This document shows, piece by piece, positions 9,686-17,982 of a DNA stretch of 64,000 nt. Positions within the stretch are counted from its first letter, which is position 1, and every line of letters begins with the position of its first letter. The stretch covers positions 496,001 to 560,000 of the forward strand of contig JAUZSN010000002.1 in NCBI GenBank assembly GCA_030949405.1. The letters run 5' to 3'. The stretch is from Methylococcales bacterium. GTDB lineage: Bacteria; Pseudomonadota; Gammaproteobacteria; Methylococcales; Methylomonadaceae. The notes beneath the pieces were generated by a model. The model was not told the origin of the DNA. It searched no databases and was given only the letters and a program-made list of their open reading frames with translations. The position numbers were made by a program, and so were the translations under genes.

Positions 9686-9996
9686 TCGGATTTTAATCGA
9701 CTGTAATAAGCGGCAATATTATTAATATCACGATCAGTCAATGAACCTGCGAAGGCATTCATAATCTCCGAGACGCGTGTTTTATCTCGGTATTGCTTTA
9801 AGGCGGATACAATAGAGTCTTGATCGCGTCCCGCTAAAGGGGGGAAAGGCGCGTCATCACTGGTTTTTTTCAACCCATGACATTGAGAACATATTGCAGC
9901 CGCTTTGGCTTTACCTGCAAAAATACTCGCGGCGTTTACATTCGTTATTGAAATTAAGCTTAATGAAATGAGTGTTGAAAAAATTATAATTTTCAT
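9682..9996 (-). CDS. Small periplasmic monohaem cytochrome c
   Basis: A 104-residue class I cytochrome with an N-terminal signal peptide (about 1-23), haem-binding C-S-Q-C-H at residues 36-40 and a candidate axial Met at 79 (E-I-M-N-A-F-A). The P-P-L-A-G-R motif and the ending N-I-A-A-Y-Y-S are typical of cytochromes c4/c5/c553 that pass electrons to periplasmic reductases. It sits between the NirC-like and cd1-like genes: its stop overlaps the NirC-like start, and its start is 3 bp past the end of the cd1-like gene. It is probably the electron donor or acceptor of that protein. Confidence 0.8.
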   Translation of the reverse strand: MKIIIFSTLISLSLISITNVNAASIFAGKAKAAAICSQCHGLKKTSDDAPFPPLAGRDQDSIVSALKQYRDKTRVSEIMNAFAGSLTDRDINNIAAYYSRLKSE

Positions 9997-9999
9997 AGC

Positions 10000-11562
10000 C
10001 TACTCCATTTCATCAGGCGATAAACCACGCGTCATATACTTAACGCGTCCGCGTGAAAAAATACCTGCGGGGCTTTCCATGGGCAAGCTGGTTATTTTTT
10101 TCAATGAGTTGGAGTCGTAAACAACGACTTCATCACCTGCATAGCCGGCACTAATATAAAGAAACTTACCATCCGCACTGTATTCTGGAAAATAAGCATG
10201 TCCGCCAACATCTAAAGTTTTAACAACTTTTAACGATTTTTTATCAATGAGTTGAACCGTTCTAGCTCGTCTGTCTTTCGTGATAATATCAACCGCGACA
10301 TAAGGTGCATTGGCATGGGCTGCGGGGGATTCTGTTCCACCCGAAACAGGAATTTCTTTAACTAATTCCATTTTATCCAAGTCCCAAACACTGACGACTG
10401 TTTTTTCACAGCTTCCAAAGTTTGTTCCAAAGCCTAAAGTGCGACCATCAATTTTAACAGCAGCACCGCCACCCACATGGGGGACACAACCTGCTTTTAA
10501 TTTTTTAATAATTTTACGTTCTTTTAAATCAATGGCGGTGACAATACTATCATCATAAGACGCGACCATTAATTTACGACCTTTATGCGTTAAAAAAGCA
10601 TCGTGCAAATGTCGTCCGACATTTTTTATTTTCGTAACGGGAAAGTCATCTTTTAAATCCACTACCCAAACTTGCCCTGCATTTTCCAACGCAATGGCAA
10701 AAATATCGGCATACGGTGTACCGATAATCATGCCTGAATCAGAACTGACCTGTTTACCATCAGGATCAATACCTTCTAATTCAAACATCTTTAAGGGTTC
10801 TAAGGTGTTGGCATCTAAAATAACGGCATTATGGGGAACAAATGACCCCGCCATAATGTATTTACCATCGCGTGAAATACCGATGGAAGGGCCATTAAAG
10901 CCCGTTTTAATACTCCGTACCGCTTTCATGGAATATAAATCGACTTTAAATATTTCAGCGGTATCTGTTTTTACATAAGCCCAGCGTGGGTTAGTCGGAT
11001 TAAATTCAATAATATGTGCCGCTGTCCCTGTTGCCACTTCCCCTACTTTTTTATGGGTTTTACTGTTGATAAAAATAGCTTTTGATCCTTGACCGCGACC
11101 GTATTTACCCCGTGCCGCAACGCCAATCAAATCATCCATGCTATCAATTTTATAGCTTGGTTTCTTGGGTAGGCTGGATTCATCTTTAACATAAACCTTG
11201 AGTGATTCCTTCATGTTTTTCAACGTCCACGGCGGATTATCTTGCTTAGGCGTTGATTGCAAATGCTTAACCATTGAACGAATTTCGCTATCGGTTAATT
11301 TCCCATAAAATGGAGGCATTAACGTTTCAAAACTTCCTGTCATAATCAATGAGCGTAATGCGGTTGGACTCCGTCCTTTTAAGGTGGTTGAATTGAGTGC
11401 AGGCGCAAGATAGCCGCCATGATCCGAACCATGACAACTGGCACAATTATCTTCGTATAGTTGATGCATATCCGCATCAGCGTGAACACCACTGACGGAT
11501 AAGAGCAAGCTGGTCACACTTATTAAGAGGGTTTTATTTAAATTTATTATTTTTTTTCTCAT
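10000..11562 (-). CDS. Cytochrome cd1-type protein, closest in character to NirN
   Basis: A 520-residue exported protein with a signal peptide (about 1-29), an N-terminal cytochrome c domain (C-A-S-C-H at residues 40-44, Met ligand L-M-P-P-F at 82) and an eight-bladed d1-type propeller (about 140-520). Histidines in G-R-H-L-H-D-A and G-C-V-P-H-V-G-G-G align with the two active-site histidines of cd1 proteins. The short N-terminus and the ending M-E-S-P-A-G-I-F resemble NirN/NirF (haem d1 maturation) more than the nitrite reductase NirS, which is usually near 560-600 residues. True NirS function cannot be excluded. No NirF, NirJ, NirE or NirDLGH gene is in this window. Confidence 0.65.
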   Translation of the reverse strand: MRKKIINLNKTLLISVTSLLLSVSGVHADADMHQLYEDNCASCHGSDHGGYLAPALNSTTLKGRSPTALRSLIMTGSFETLMPPFYGKLTDSEIRSMVKHLQSTPKQDNPPWTLKNMKESLKVYVKDESSLPKKPSYKIDSMDDLIGVAARGKYGRGQGSKAIFINSKTHKKVGEVATGTAAHIIEFNPTNPRWAYVKTDTAEIFKVDLYSMKAVRSIKTGFNGPSIGISRDGKYIMAGSFVPHNAVILDANTLEPLKMFELEGIDPDGKQVSSDSGMIIGTPYADIFAIALENAGQVWVVDLKDDFPVTKIKNVGRHLHDAFLTHKGRKLMVASYDDSIVTAIDLKERKIIKKLKAGCVPHVGGGAAVKIDGRTLGFGTNFGSCEKTVVSVWDLDKMELVKEIPVSGGTESPAAHANAPYVAVDIITKDRRARTVQLIDKKSLKVVKTLDVGGHAYFPEYSADGKFLYISAGYAGDEVVVYDSNSLKKITSLPMESPAGIFSRGRVKYMTRGLSPDEME

Positions 11563-11606
11563 TTGTTATGCCTATTCAGTCATTTTTTAAGTACAGTTTT
11601 GACAAA

Positions 11607-11644
11607 GCCTTGTTGTTGCCTATTAGGCTAACTGAAAACAAGGC
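11607..11644. repeat. Nested inverted repeat in the leader of the cd1-type operon
   Basis: The outer arms GCCTTGTT (11607-11614) and AACAAGGC (11637-11644) are perfect complements. Inside them lies a second palindrome, GCCTATTAGGC (11618-11628). The structure is 45-80 bp upstream of the NirN-like start codon, suitable for an operator or a leader RNA fold. Confidence 0.5.
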
Positions 11645-11937
11645 GACGCATTAATCGAAATAGGAGTGCGAGTTTAATAACGCTTGAAATAAAGATCGTA
11701 TTGTCGGTGTTATTAAATTCTCATTCCATTAGTTTAGTTTAGTTGGATTTTCTCACTTAAGATGGGATAAAAAGTAGTTAGGGGCGTTGATGACCCCTAT
11801 AAAAATATTGGACTTTAACTTAAATTGTAAATGGATAAATGAAGGGTGACAATAATGGATCATTTAATTTTAAAACCTGACGTGATATATAAAGTGAAAT
11901 AATCTATTTTTTCACACTCTTTTTTAGAGGTACGTTC

Positions 11938-12049
11938 TATTTTATGGCTACCCACTTAAGACTTAACCATCCGTCCTTCGATTAAGCTCAGGATGAACGG
12001 TTAAGCCTCGCTCCATAGTGTTCCGTCTTAAGTTGGTAGCCTATTTTAT
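11938..12049. mobile_element. 96-bp MITE-like element with 8-bp target duplication
   Basis: The element spans 11946-12041. Its ends GGCTACCCACTTAAGAC (11946-11962) and GTCTTAAGTTGGTAGCC (12025-12041) are inverted repeats with a single mismatch in 17. It is flanked on both sides by TATTTTAT (11938-11945 and 12042-12049), a direct repeat that looks like an 8-bp target-site duplication. The interior carries TTAACC (11963-11968) and GGTTAA (11999-12004) around a core whose reverse strand reads CCTGAGCTTAATCGAAGG, similar to a short palindromic repeat widespread in proteobacteria. There is no transposase, so it would be non-autonomous. Confidence 0.7.
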
Positions 12050-12253
12050 TTACGCAATAGCGGATCAATAATGTCAACGCTATATTTTTAGGCTTCTATG
12101 GTAAAATAATTTTTGAAGGATATTTAGTCTGGCGTTAGTTGAACGTTATAAGAGCAAGATTATATTATATGATTTCGATTCGCTACTACTTTATAAGTAA
12201 CCTTTTTCTATGTCAAGGTAAAACGCTCAACGCTTTAATATATCTAATTTACT

Positions 12254-13291
12254 ATGCAAACAGCAACTATTTTTAATTCTATCGAATGTATGGCCGCATT
12301 AATTTGTGCGGAAGAGCGAAAAAAATGCGCAGAACTTCGATTGCAACTGGTTCATTTTGAATTGTTAAACTACTTATCCCACTCGAATAGATATATTGAT
12401 ACGCCTTCAGCCACCGCGTCTTATTTTGGTATGACCTGTGGGACGGTTTCACAATCACTGATTGTTTTAGAAAAAAAAGGCTATATTAAAAAAAATAAAG
12501 ATGAAATAGATAAGCGCATTATCCATGTTAATTTACAACCGCTTGGGCGTGATATTTTGAAAAAAGCCCAACAAACGGCTTTATTTAATGCCGCTCAGCT
12601 GATTTTAAAACAAACACAAAAGGACATGAGTAAAACGATTGTTTTTACAAATGTATTGGTTGCTTTACAGAAAGCGTCATTGTCAGCTTCTTTCAAGGTT
12701 ATTGAAGCTAATAAATTTAATCATTTAAAAAATGCCACTGTTTTTGATTTAGTCGAATCGATGACAACCCTTATTCGTTCAAAAGAACGTAAACGCTGTA
12801 CTGAATTAAAGTTACAACGGGTTCATTTTCAAATTTTTAAATATTTAGCGCACTGTAATAAATACAGTGATATGCCCGCAACGATTGCGAATTATTTAGG
12901 CGTTACACGGGGAACGATGTCTCAATCTTTAATTGTTCTTGAAAAAAAAGGCTTTATTAGTAAAAATCAGGATGAGAAAGATAAACGAGTTTTTCATATT
13001 CAATTACTGGATAAAGGCTTGGCTATTTTAAAAAAAGCAACGCTCATTGAATTGTTTGAAAAAGCGACTTTTATTTTGGAAAAAAATACCTCACTAGTTG
13101 ATGTGGAAATACTTTTTGTTAATGCGTTGACCGCCCTTCAAAAAGCCAATAATTCATTTTCTTTTGGCGTTTGCAATACGTGTGTTAATTTTCAAAAACA
13201 ATCAACGGGTTTTTTTTGTCAGTTAACACAGGAAAAATTAACAAAAATAGACAGCAAGAAAATTTGTCAAGAACATCGTTTTGAGCGATAA
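12254..13291 (+). CDS. Tandem-duplicated MarR-type regulator with C-terminal Cys4-His tail
   Basis: A 345-residue protein made of two copies of one MarR winged-helix domain (about 1-145 and 158-300). Paired motifs are A-E-L-R-L-Q-L-V-H-F / T-E-L-K-L-Q-R-V-H-F, G-T-V-S-Q-S-L-I-V-L-E-K-K-G / G-T-M-S-Q-S-L-I-V-L-E-K-K-G and D-K-R-I-I-H / D-K-R-V-F-H, covering recognition helix and wing. The tail (302-345) has C307-x2-C310, C322 and C338-x2-H341, a plausible metal or redox site. MarR proteins normally work as dimers of about 140-160 residue subunits, so this chain could be an intramolecular dimer. No strong Shine-Dalgarno precedes the ATG. Ligand and targets are unknown; the divergent cytochrome operon is the obvious candidate target. 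Confidence 0.8.
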   Translation: MQTATIFNSIECMAALICAEERKKCAELRLQLVHFELLNYLSHSNRYIDTPSATASYFGMTCGTVSQSLIVLEKKGYIKKNKDEIDKRIIHVNLQPLGRDILKKAQQTALFNAAQLILKQTQKDMSKTIVFTNVLVALQKASLSASFKVIEANKFNHLKNATVFDLVESMTTLIRSKERKRCTELKLQRVHFQIFKYLAHCNKYSDMPATIANYLGVTRGTMSQSLIVLEKKGFISKNQDEKDKRVFHIQLLDKGLAILKKATLIELFEKATFILEKNTSLVDVEILFVNALTALQKANNSFSFGVCNTCVNFQKQSTGFFCQLTQEKLTKIDSKKICQEHRFER

Positions 13292-13328
13292 CTTTTTACC
13301 TCGGCAGCCAGAATTATAATTTTAAGCT

Positions 13329-14243
13329 TTAATGATTGAGCAGGGTATCCAATATCTCTTTGGGTTGGGCATTTTTTACTTTCGCTTCTTCAAGATGCCT
13401 CATTATTTTTATGATGGGTTTTTGTATGCCTTTTCCCTCAAATAAATATTCAAACCAGCCTTTGCTATTCATCCTTTGTTTTACCTTCTCAACAGAACGA
13501 TCACTGGGGTAGTTTATGGGGGATGGGGTTGCTTTGGCTCTAAAAAATATTTTTAAATTGGAATCCGTATCTATTTTAAAGGCATCAAAATATTGGCTTG
13601 CACACGCAATTAAGGTATCAATACTAAAATAAAAAAGATGGGCTTTAAACATGATGTTGTGCGGTGATGCATCCTTCGCTTCAATCCAAGGAACTTCAAT
13701 AAAGAGTACGCCATTAGGGGTTAACGCATGGTAAAGTTTTTCAAAGGTAAGCATCGGTGATGAGAGGTGTTCTAAGACATGAAATAGGGTTATAACGTCA
13801 TACTTTCCATCAATATCATTTAATTCGCCCGTTTTAATATTACAGCCATATTCTTTTTTTGCATACGCTGAATAGCCTATATTCGGCTCAATCCCTTGTG
13901 ATGTATATCCTAATTGTTCCATTAAATAAACAAACTCACCGCCCCCTGCACCCACATCCAGTAAATTTCCAGAATCAATGCCAGCCGCCTTCATAAATTG
14001 ATGGCGTTGTAGCGCAGTTTTACCGGCGCGATGAATGTGTTTAGGTTCTGGAACGTAGGCTTTTTTATAATCAAGCCGATAGTTATGGGAATAGTATATT
14101 TTTAGCTCTTTGGTGGTGGGCAATGGGTTTTGCTGTATAAAACCACATTGATGACACATAGAAACGCGTAATTTTTCAGAAGTTTTTACATCTACTTTAG
14201 AGACATCCTCAAAAGAGTCATGGTCACACAGCACGCATTTCAT
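13329..14243 (-). CDS. SAM-dependent methyltransferase with N-terminal zinc ribbon
   Basis: A 304-residue class I methyltransferase. Cysteines C3, C6, C30 and C33 form a zinc-ribbon pattern at the N-terminus. SAM-binding motif I is L-L-D-V-G-A-G-G-G-E-F (94-104), an acidic loop follows in G-I-E-P, and H-V-L-E-H-L lies near 153. This layout is common in methyltransferases acting on nucleotide sugars, polysaccharides or natural products. The gene is convergent with the MarR gene and 74 bp from the PAP2 gene. The substrate is not deducible; surface polysaccharide modification is a weak guess from the family. Confidence 0.75.
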   Translation of the reverse strand: MKCVLCDHDSFEDVSKVDVKTSEKLRVSMCHQCGFIQQNPLPTTKELKIYYSHNYRLDYKKAYVPEPKHIHRAGKTALQRHQFMKAAGIDSGNLLDVGAGGGEFVYLMEQLGYTSQGIEPNIGYSAYAKKEYGCNIKTGELNDIDGKYDVITLFHVLEHLSSPMLTFEKLYHALTPNGVLFIEVPWIEAKDASPHNIMFKAHLFYFSIDTLIACASQYFDAFKIDTDSNLKIFFRAKATPSPINYPSDRSVEKVKQRMNSKGWFEYLFEGKGIQKPIIKIMRHLEEAKVKNAQPKEILDTLLNH

Positions 14244-14317
14244 ATAGTATTCCTTTTTTTATAAATGGGAGGGGGATTTGTCAGTGTTTCACGTAATTGA
14301 AAAAACGCAAATTTATT

Positions 14318-15061
14318 TTAACTGCTTTTACTGTAATTGGCTTTATTATAATGAATAGTAAAATTCAATAAAAGAAAAAACAGTAAAACAGACATAAACC
14401 AACAAATGGCCGCAGAAAATAAATCATGACTTAAAAAATGCGCACCTCGCATTTGTTGACTAACCCCGTAAATTAACCCCAGTAATAATCCAAAAGCCAG
14501 TCCATAATATTTATAATGGGGTTTAATTAAGATAAAAAAGAAATAAAAACTCATAAATGTAAATCCGCCACTGGCATGAGCGGCAGGAAAACAATGCCCA
14601 ATTTTTAAAGATTCATGGATCGGGTCAAATAAGTGAATATAAGGCTGCAGGCCACCAAAAAAAGTTAAATCCCAAGGACAATAAATATGGGTTTTTCCTT
14701 TTAAAAATATAACAATACAAGGGCCTATTACGGAGGTAATAAATAAAAATGCTAAGGGTAACGTATAAGACTTAAAACTCGTTTTAACTCGCGTAATCAG
14801 TAAGGCAATAAACATGAAGGCCATTAATAATTTAGTGAATTTTCCACCATAACTATGAAAAATGGTTGAAATTAACCAGTCCTCTTTATAAGGCCATTGC
14901 TTTAATTGGCTATCATAAAAATTTTGACTAAAAATAAGGTCTATATTATTTAATTCAATCCACGTGATTAAACTAATAAAAATTAAAAAAGGAAAAATAA
15001 AATGAGTTGTAATAAAGTTTTTTCGATCAAACCTGAGTAGATTAGTTTTGAAATCAGACAT
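14318..15061 (-). CDS. PAP2-family membrane phosphatase
   Basis: A 247-residue integral membrane protein with about six hydrophobic helices. PAP2-type motifs appear as K-G-K-T-H-I-Y-C-P-W-D-L (Cys-Pro in place of the usual Arg-Pro), F-P-A-A-H-A-S-G-G and R-G-A-H-F-L-S-H-D. The C-P-W-D-L form is a recognisable PAP2 subfamily linked to lipid phosphate or lipid A phosphate metabolism. The start overlaps the 3' end of dsbD by 8 bp, so it is co-transcribed with it. Substrate (undecaprenyl pyrophosphate, phosphatidate or lipid A) is open. Confidence 0.75.
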   Translation of the reverse strand: MSDFKTNLLRFDRKNFITTHFIFPFLIFISLITWIELNNIDLIFSQNFYDSQLKQWPYKEDWLISTIFHSYGGKFTKLLMAFMFIALLITRVKTSFKSYTLPLAFLFITSVIGPCIVIFLKGKTHIYCPWDLTFFGGLQPYIHLFDPIHESLKIGHCFPAAHASGGFTFMSFYFFFILIKPHYKYYGLAFGLLLGLIYGVSQQMRGAHFLSHDLFSAAICWFMSVLLFFLLLNFTIHYNKANYSKSS

Positions 15062-16955
15062 GAATACTGCACGTACGAATAGCGGTTATCATGGTTTCAG
15101 TGGCCTGATAATCCGTCCCTGACCAGCATTTATCACCTGCTTTTGATAAAACGGCAAAATAAGGTAAGCCAATTTTTAAGGCACGGTATTTAGGATCATG
15201 ACGAAAACGTTCAAATTCGGGTTCCTTATCAACCAATTTTAAAGCAATGACCTCTTCCCTTAAAACTTGGTTTAGATGTAAATCCGTTTCAGTTTTTTTA
15301 CTAAACGCAATACAATTTGCACACCAGCTTGCATAAAAATCAATAAAGATAGGTTTTCCTGTTTCTTGGGAGGCTATTTGCGCGACTTTATAATCACGAT
15401 ACCATGCAATTCCTGCTTTCATTTCAATCGTCTTGGTTGTGTTAGTCGGAATAGAGGCTGTTGCTGTAACGATCTTAGTGGGGGTTAACAGCGGAATTTG
15501 CTGTAAGTGACTAATGATTAGCCATGTTCCTATTAAGATACTTATCACGCCACAAAAACGGTGAAACCGATGATTTTGTGACGCCCCATCAGATAAGGGT
15601 GCAAGAATATTTGCGTGCATAATGGCAAACCAGACGGCAATCATGCCTAGGGCTAACGCTAAAATGGAATTGTCGGGCGTTCCCATTATTCCAAGTCCTT
15701 TTGCAAAATAGGTATAGGCAAAATAGAGGATAACCAGTCCAAAACCGTATTTGATTTTGTTCATCCACGTACCCGCTTTGGGTAATTTAAATTTAATCAT
15801 TCCTGTTAAGAAAAAAGGGAAACCCACGCCCACGCCAAATCCTGCCATCATTAAACTCCCTTGCCATGCAAGGGCGAGTTTATCCATTACGGTAACGACA
15901 TGCCCGCTGGCTTCTAAGGTTTGGGATAGCTCAGCGATATTGTCGGATACTTGGAGTAATACGGCAAAAACAATCGGGCCGACACATGGGGAAATCACTA
16001 AACCTGCCACCGCGCCCATTAACCATGTTCCAAAAACGCCTTTTACTTGAGCTGTTTTTTGATCTAATTGATTAACGCCATTTTGCATAAATTGAAATTC
16101 AATGACACCTAATAAAGCAATCCCAAAAAAGGCAAAAAAACCTGCGAAGGCTAAGTTAACATAAGCCGATTGCATAATACTATTGAACGCTCCGCCACTT
16201 AATCCTGCTAATAAACCTAATAGCATGTAAGTATTGATAATTCCGACCATATATATAAACGCATGTTTGATATTTTGGCCTTTCTGTTCACCGCCTCGGT
16301 TTGCAATAAAGAGCGAGGTAATTGGCAGCATCGGATAAACACAAGGGGTTGCAACGGATAATAATCCTGCCAGCAGCATTAATCCAAAAATAATGAGGGT
16401 ATTATTTTTATGGTGTTGAAAAAGTTCTGAAATTTGTTCAGTCCATGATTTATCTTCATTAATTTCATTCGCTTCATTTGAAGATAATGTGGTTGTCAGT
16501 GAGGCTTTTGCAACTTGAGGGCGGTAACAAACATTAGTGATGTCATTACAGAGTTGATATTTCAATTCCAATGGAATTTGAGGGGTGTTAAACTTTCCTA
16601 TGGAGTTACTCAATTTAATACGATAAATTCCTTTTCCTCGCAAGACGGTTGCCTTTACCGCCTCTTCCCAAACGCCTGATGGTTGTTGATCAATTTCAAA
16701 ATTTAAAGCTAATGCATTTAATTTTTGTTTGGGGTCTAAAGTTAAAGGAATATAGGCATTCTCAGTTCCTTTATCAAGGTAGGCATGATGGTCTTTGGGG
16801 ACCTCAATCATCACCTTAATTGACTGTTGCCAATCAGTGAGTGTTGTGGGGGATAGTGTAAGCGGCATTGTCGGTGCGGCATAACTGGTCTCTATAAAAA
16901 ATAATCCACTAAAAAGTAGATATAAAAAAAGGGTTAACCTCAGTTTTTGAGACAT
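15054..16955 (-). CDS. dsbD: Thiol:disulfide interchange protein DsbD
   Basis: A 633-residue inner-membrane reductant transporter that moves electrons from cytoplasmic thioredoxin to the periplasm. A signal peptide is followed by the DsbD-alpha domain with C-N-D-I-T-N-V-C. The eight-helix membrane domain carries A-T-P-C-V-Y-P-M and S-P-C-V-G-P, and the C-terminal thioredoxin domain carries W-C-A-N-C. The frame is open to 16976, but the ATG at 16955 follows CAGGTGAAT and starts a proper signal peptide, so I chose it. Proximity to the ApbE/TlpA cassette suggests it supplies that system as well as general thiol repair. Confidence 0.93.
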   Translation of the reverse strand: MSQKLRLTLFLYLLFSGLFFIETSYAAPTMPLTLSPTTLTDWQQSIKVMIEVPKDHHAYLDKGTENAYIPLTLDPKQKLNALALNFEIDQQPSGVWEEAVKATVLRGKGIYRIKLSNSIGKFNTPQIPLELKYQLCNDITNVCYRPQVAKASLTTTLSSNEANEINEDKSWTEQISELFQHHKNNTLIIFGLMLLAGLLSVATPCVYPMLPITSLFIANRGGEQKGQNIKHAFIYMVGIINTYMLLGLLAGLSGGAFNSIMQSAYVNLAFAGFFAFFGIALLGVIEFQFMQNGVNQLDQKTAQVKGVFGTWLMGAVAGLVISPCVGPIVFAVLLQVSDNIAELSQTLEASGHVVTVMDKLALAWQGSLMMAGFGVGVGFPFFLTGMIKFKLPKAGTWMNKIKYGFGLVILYFAYTYFAKGLGIMGTPDNSILALALGMIAVWFAIMHANILAPLSDGASQNHRFHRFCGVISILIGTWLIISHLQQIPLLTPTKIVTATASIPTNTTKTIEMKAGIAWYRDYKVAQIASQETGKPIFIDFYASWCANCIAFSKKTETDLHLNQVLREEVIALKLVDKEPEFERFRHDPKYRALKIGLPYFAVLSKAGDKCWSGTDYQATETMITAIRTCSIHV

Positions 16956-17064
16956 AATATTCACCTGTAGAAACATAAAGTTGTATCTCTTTAACTCTAT
17001 TTATTGAGGGAGGGTATGAAATTTATAATGGATATAGGAACGATGGAAACAAGCGATTGGGTAA

Positions 17065-17979
17065 TTAGGGTGAGTGATTAAAAAATGAATGGCTATGGAG
17101 CCACCCTTTATGGTCACAACACATAAAAGAAATCCCTGATTCTTGTAACCACCCTAATCCTGATTTACCTTTTAACATTGCAATGGTTGCGATACTTCCT
17201 GCGACTAAACAATGATCGGCAATAACACTAACCGCTTGTAATCCTTGAACGGGAAAAGCCGTTTTAGGATTCAAAACATGACTATAACGTTGTCCTTGAA
17301 TTTCAATGTAGCGTTGATAATCACCACTACTGGCAAGCCCCCCGTGGTTTAGAGAAAGTTTACCTAAAGTCGATTTTGATTTTCTTGGGTGTTGAATGGC
17401 AATAGACCAGCCTTCGCTCATTTCAGTATTTACGCCAATAACCGCAATATCGCCGCCTAACTCAACTAAACCCGCTGTAATACCCTGCTGTCGGCATAAA
17501 GTTGCCACGGTATCGGCGGCATATTCTTTAACCAGTCCGCCAAAATCCAGTTCCATGCCTACTTTAGGTAAATAAATAGTCTTTTCATCCCATTCAATCG
17601 AAGGCCAATTAATCAACCGTGTCATTTTTTTACATTGTTTTTTAGTGGGTAATGTTCGTGTTTTAAAATCCCAAATATGGCGCAAGACCCCAGAACTCAC
17701 ATCAAATAACCCCTCACTTTCTTGGTAGCATTGTTCGGCATAGCGTAAAAGTGCATGTGTTTCTGTATCAATAGGGGTGGTGGTTTTCGTTCCTGCCCGT
17801 TGATTAATACGTGAGAGCAAACTGGTTTCTCGGTAACGAGAATAACGTTGCTCTAATAGTTCAATCCGCTTAATCGCTAATTGTTCGATCTGTTTTGCTT
17901 TTGTTAATGACGAGGCGTAAAGCTGTAATTGGCACGGCGATCCCATTGCTTTAAAATGAAATTCAAAAAAATTATTCAC
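17065..17979 (-). CDS. apbE: FAD:protein FMN transferase ApbE
   Basis: A 304-residue flavinyltransferase that covalently attaches FMN from FAD to Ser/Thr in D-x-x-(S/T)-G-A-(S/T) motifs of exported proteins. Family motifs seen include F-K-A-M-G-S-P-C near the start, L-D-F-G-G-L-V-K-E-Y-A-A-D, L-V-E-L-G-G-D-I, A-S-S-G-D-Y and S-H-V-L-N-P-K-T. It starts with GTG 3 bp after the DUF3570 stop. No obvious lipobox or signal peptide is present, which is unusual because ApbE is normally periplasmic; a further upstream start is blocked by the DUF3570 gene. The likely substrate is the neighbouring DUF3570 protein, which carries the acceptor motif. Confidence 0.9.
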   Translation of the reverse strand: MNNFFEFHFKAMGSPCQLQLYASSLTKAKQIEQLAIKRIELLEQRYSRYRETSLLSRINQRAGTKTTTPIDTETHALLRYAEQCYQESEGLFDVSSGVLRHIWDFKTRTLPTKKQCKKMTRLINWPSIEWDEKTIYLPKVGMELDFGGLVKEYAADTVATLCRQQGITAGLVELGGDIAVIGVNTEMSEGWSIAIQHPRKSKSTLGKLSLNHGGLASSGDYQRYIEIQGQRYSHVLNPKTAFPVQGLQAVSVIADHCLVAGSIATIAMLKGKSGLGWLQESGISFMCCDHKGWLHSHSFFNHSP

Positions 17980-17982
17980 CCA

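Larger units (their letters stand above)
11563..12253. other. 691-bp intergenic region between the cd1-type operon and the MarR gene
   Basis: No convincing coding frame is present. The region holds the divergent promoters of the cytochrome operon and the MarR gene, a nested inverted repeat at 11607-11644, a small hairpin TAGGGG/CCCCTA at 11779-11799 and a MITE-like insertion at 11938-12049. I looked for an FNR/NnrR box of the form TTGAT-N4-ATCAA and saw none. Neither flanking gene has a textbook -35/-10 pair that I would stand behind. Confidence 0.6.

Noticed and set aside
11563-12253. CRISPR array, tRNA or FNR box in the long spacer
   Set aside because: Repeats here are two-armed inverted repeats, not regularly spaced direct repeats. 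No cloverleaf or TTGAT-N4-ATCAA site was found.
15751-16050. Plus-strand 99-codon frame within dsbD
   Set aside because: It is a shadow of the DsbD membrane domain, including the S-P-C-V-G-P cysteine motif on the other strand.
16956-16976. Longer dsbD start at 16976
   Set aside because: The CAGGTGAAT ribosome site lies between this codon and the ATG at 16955, and the extra residues precede the signal peptide.
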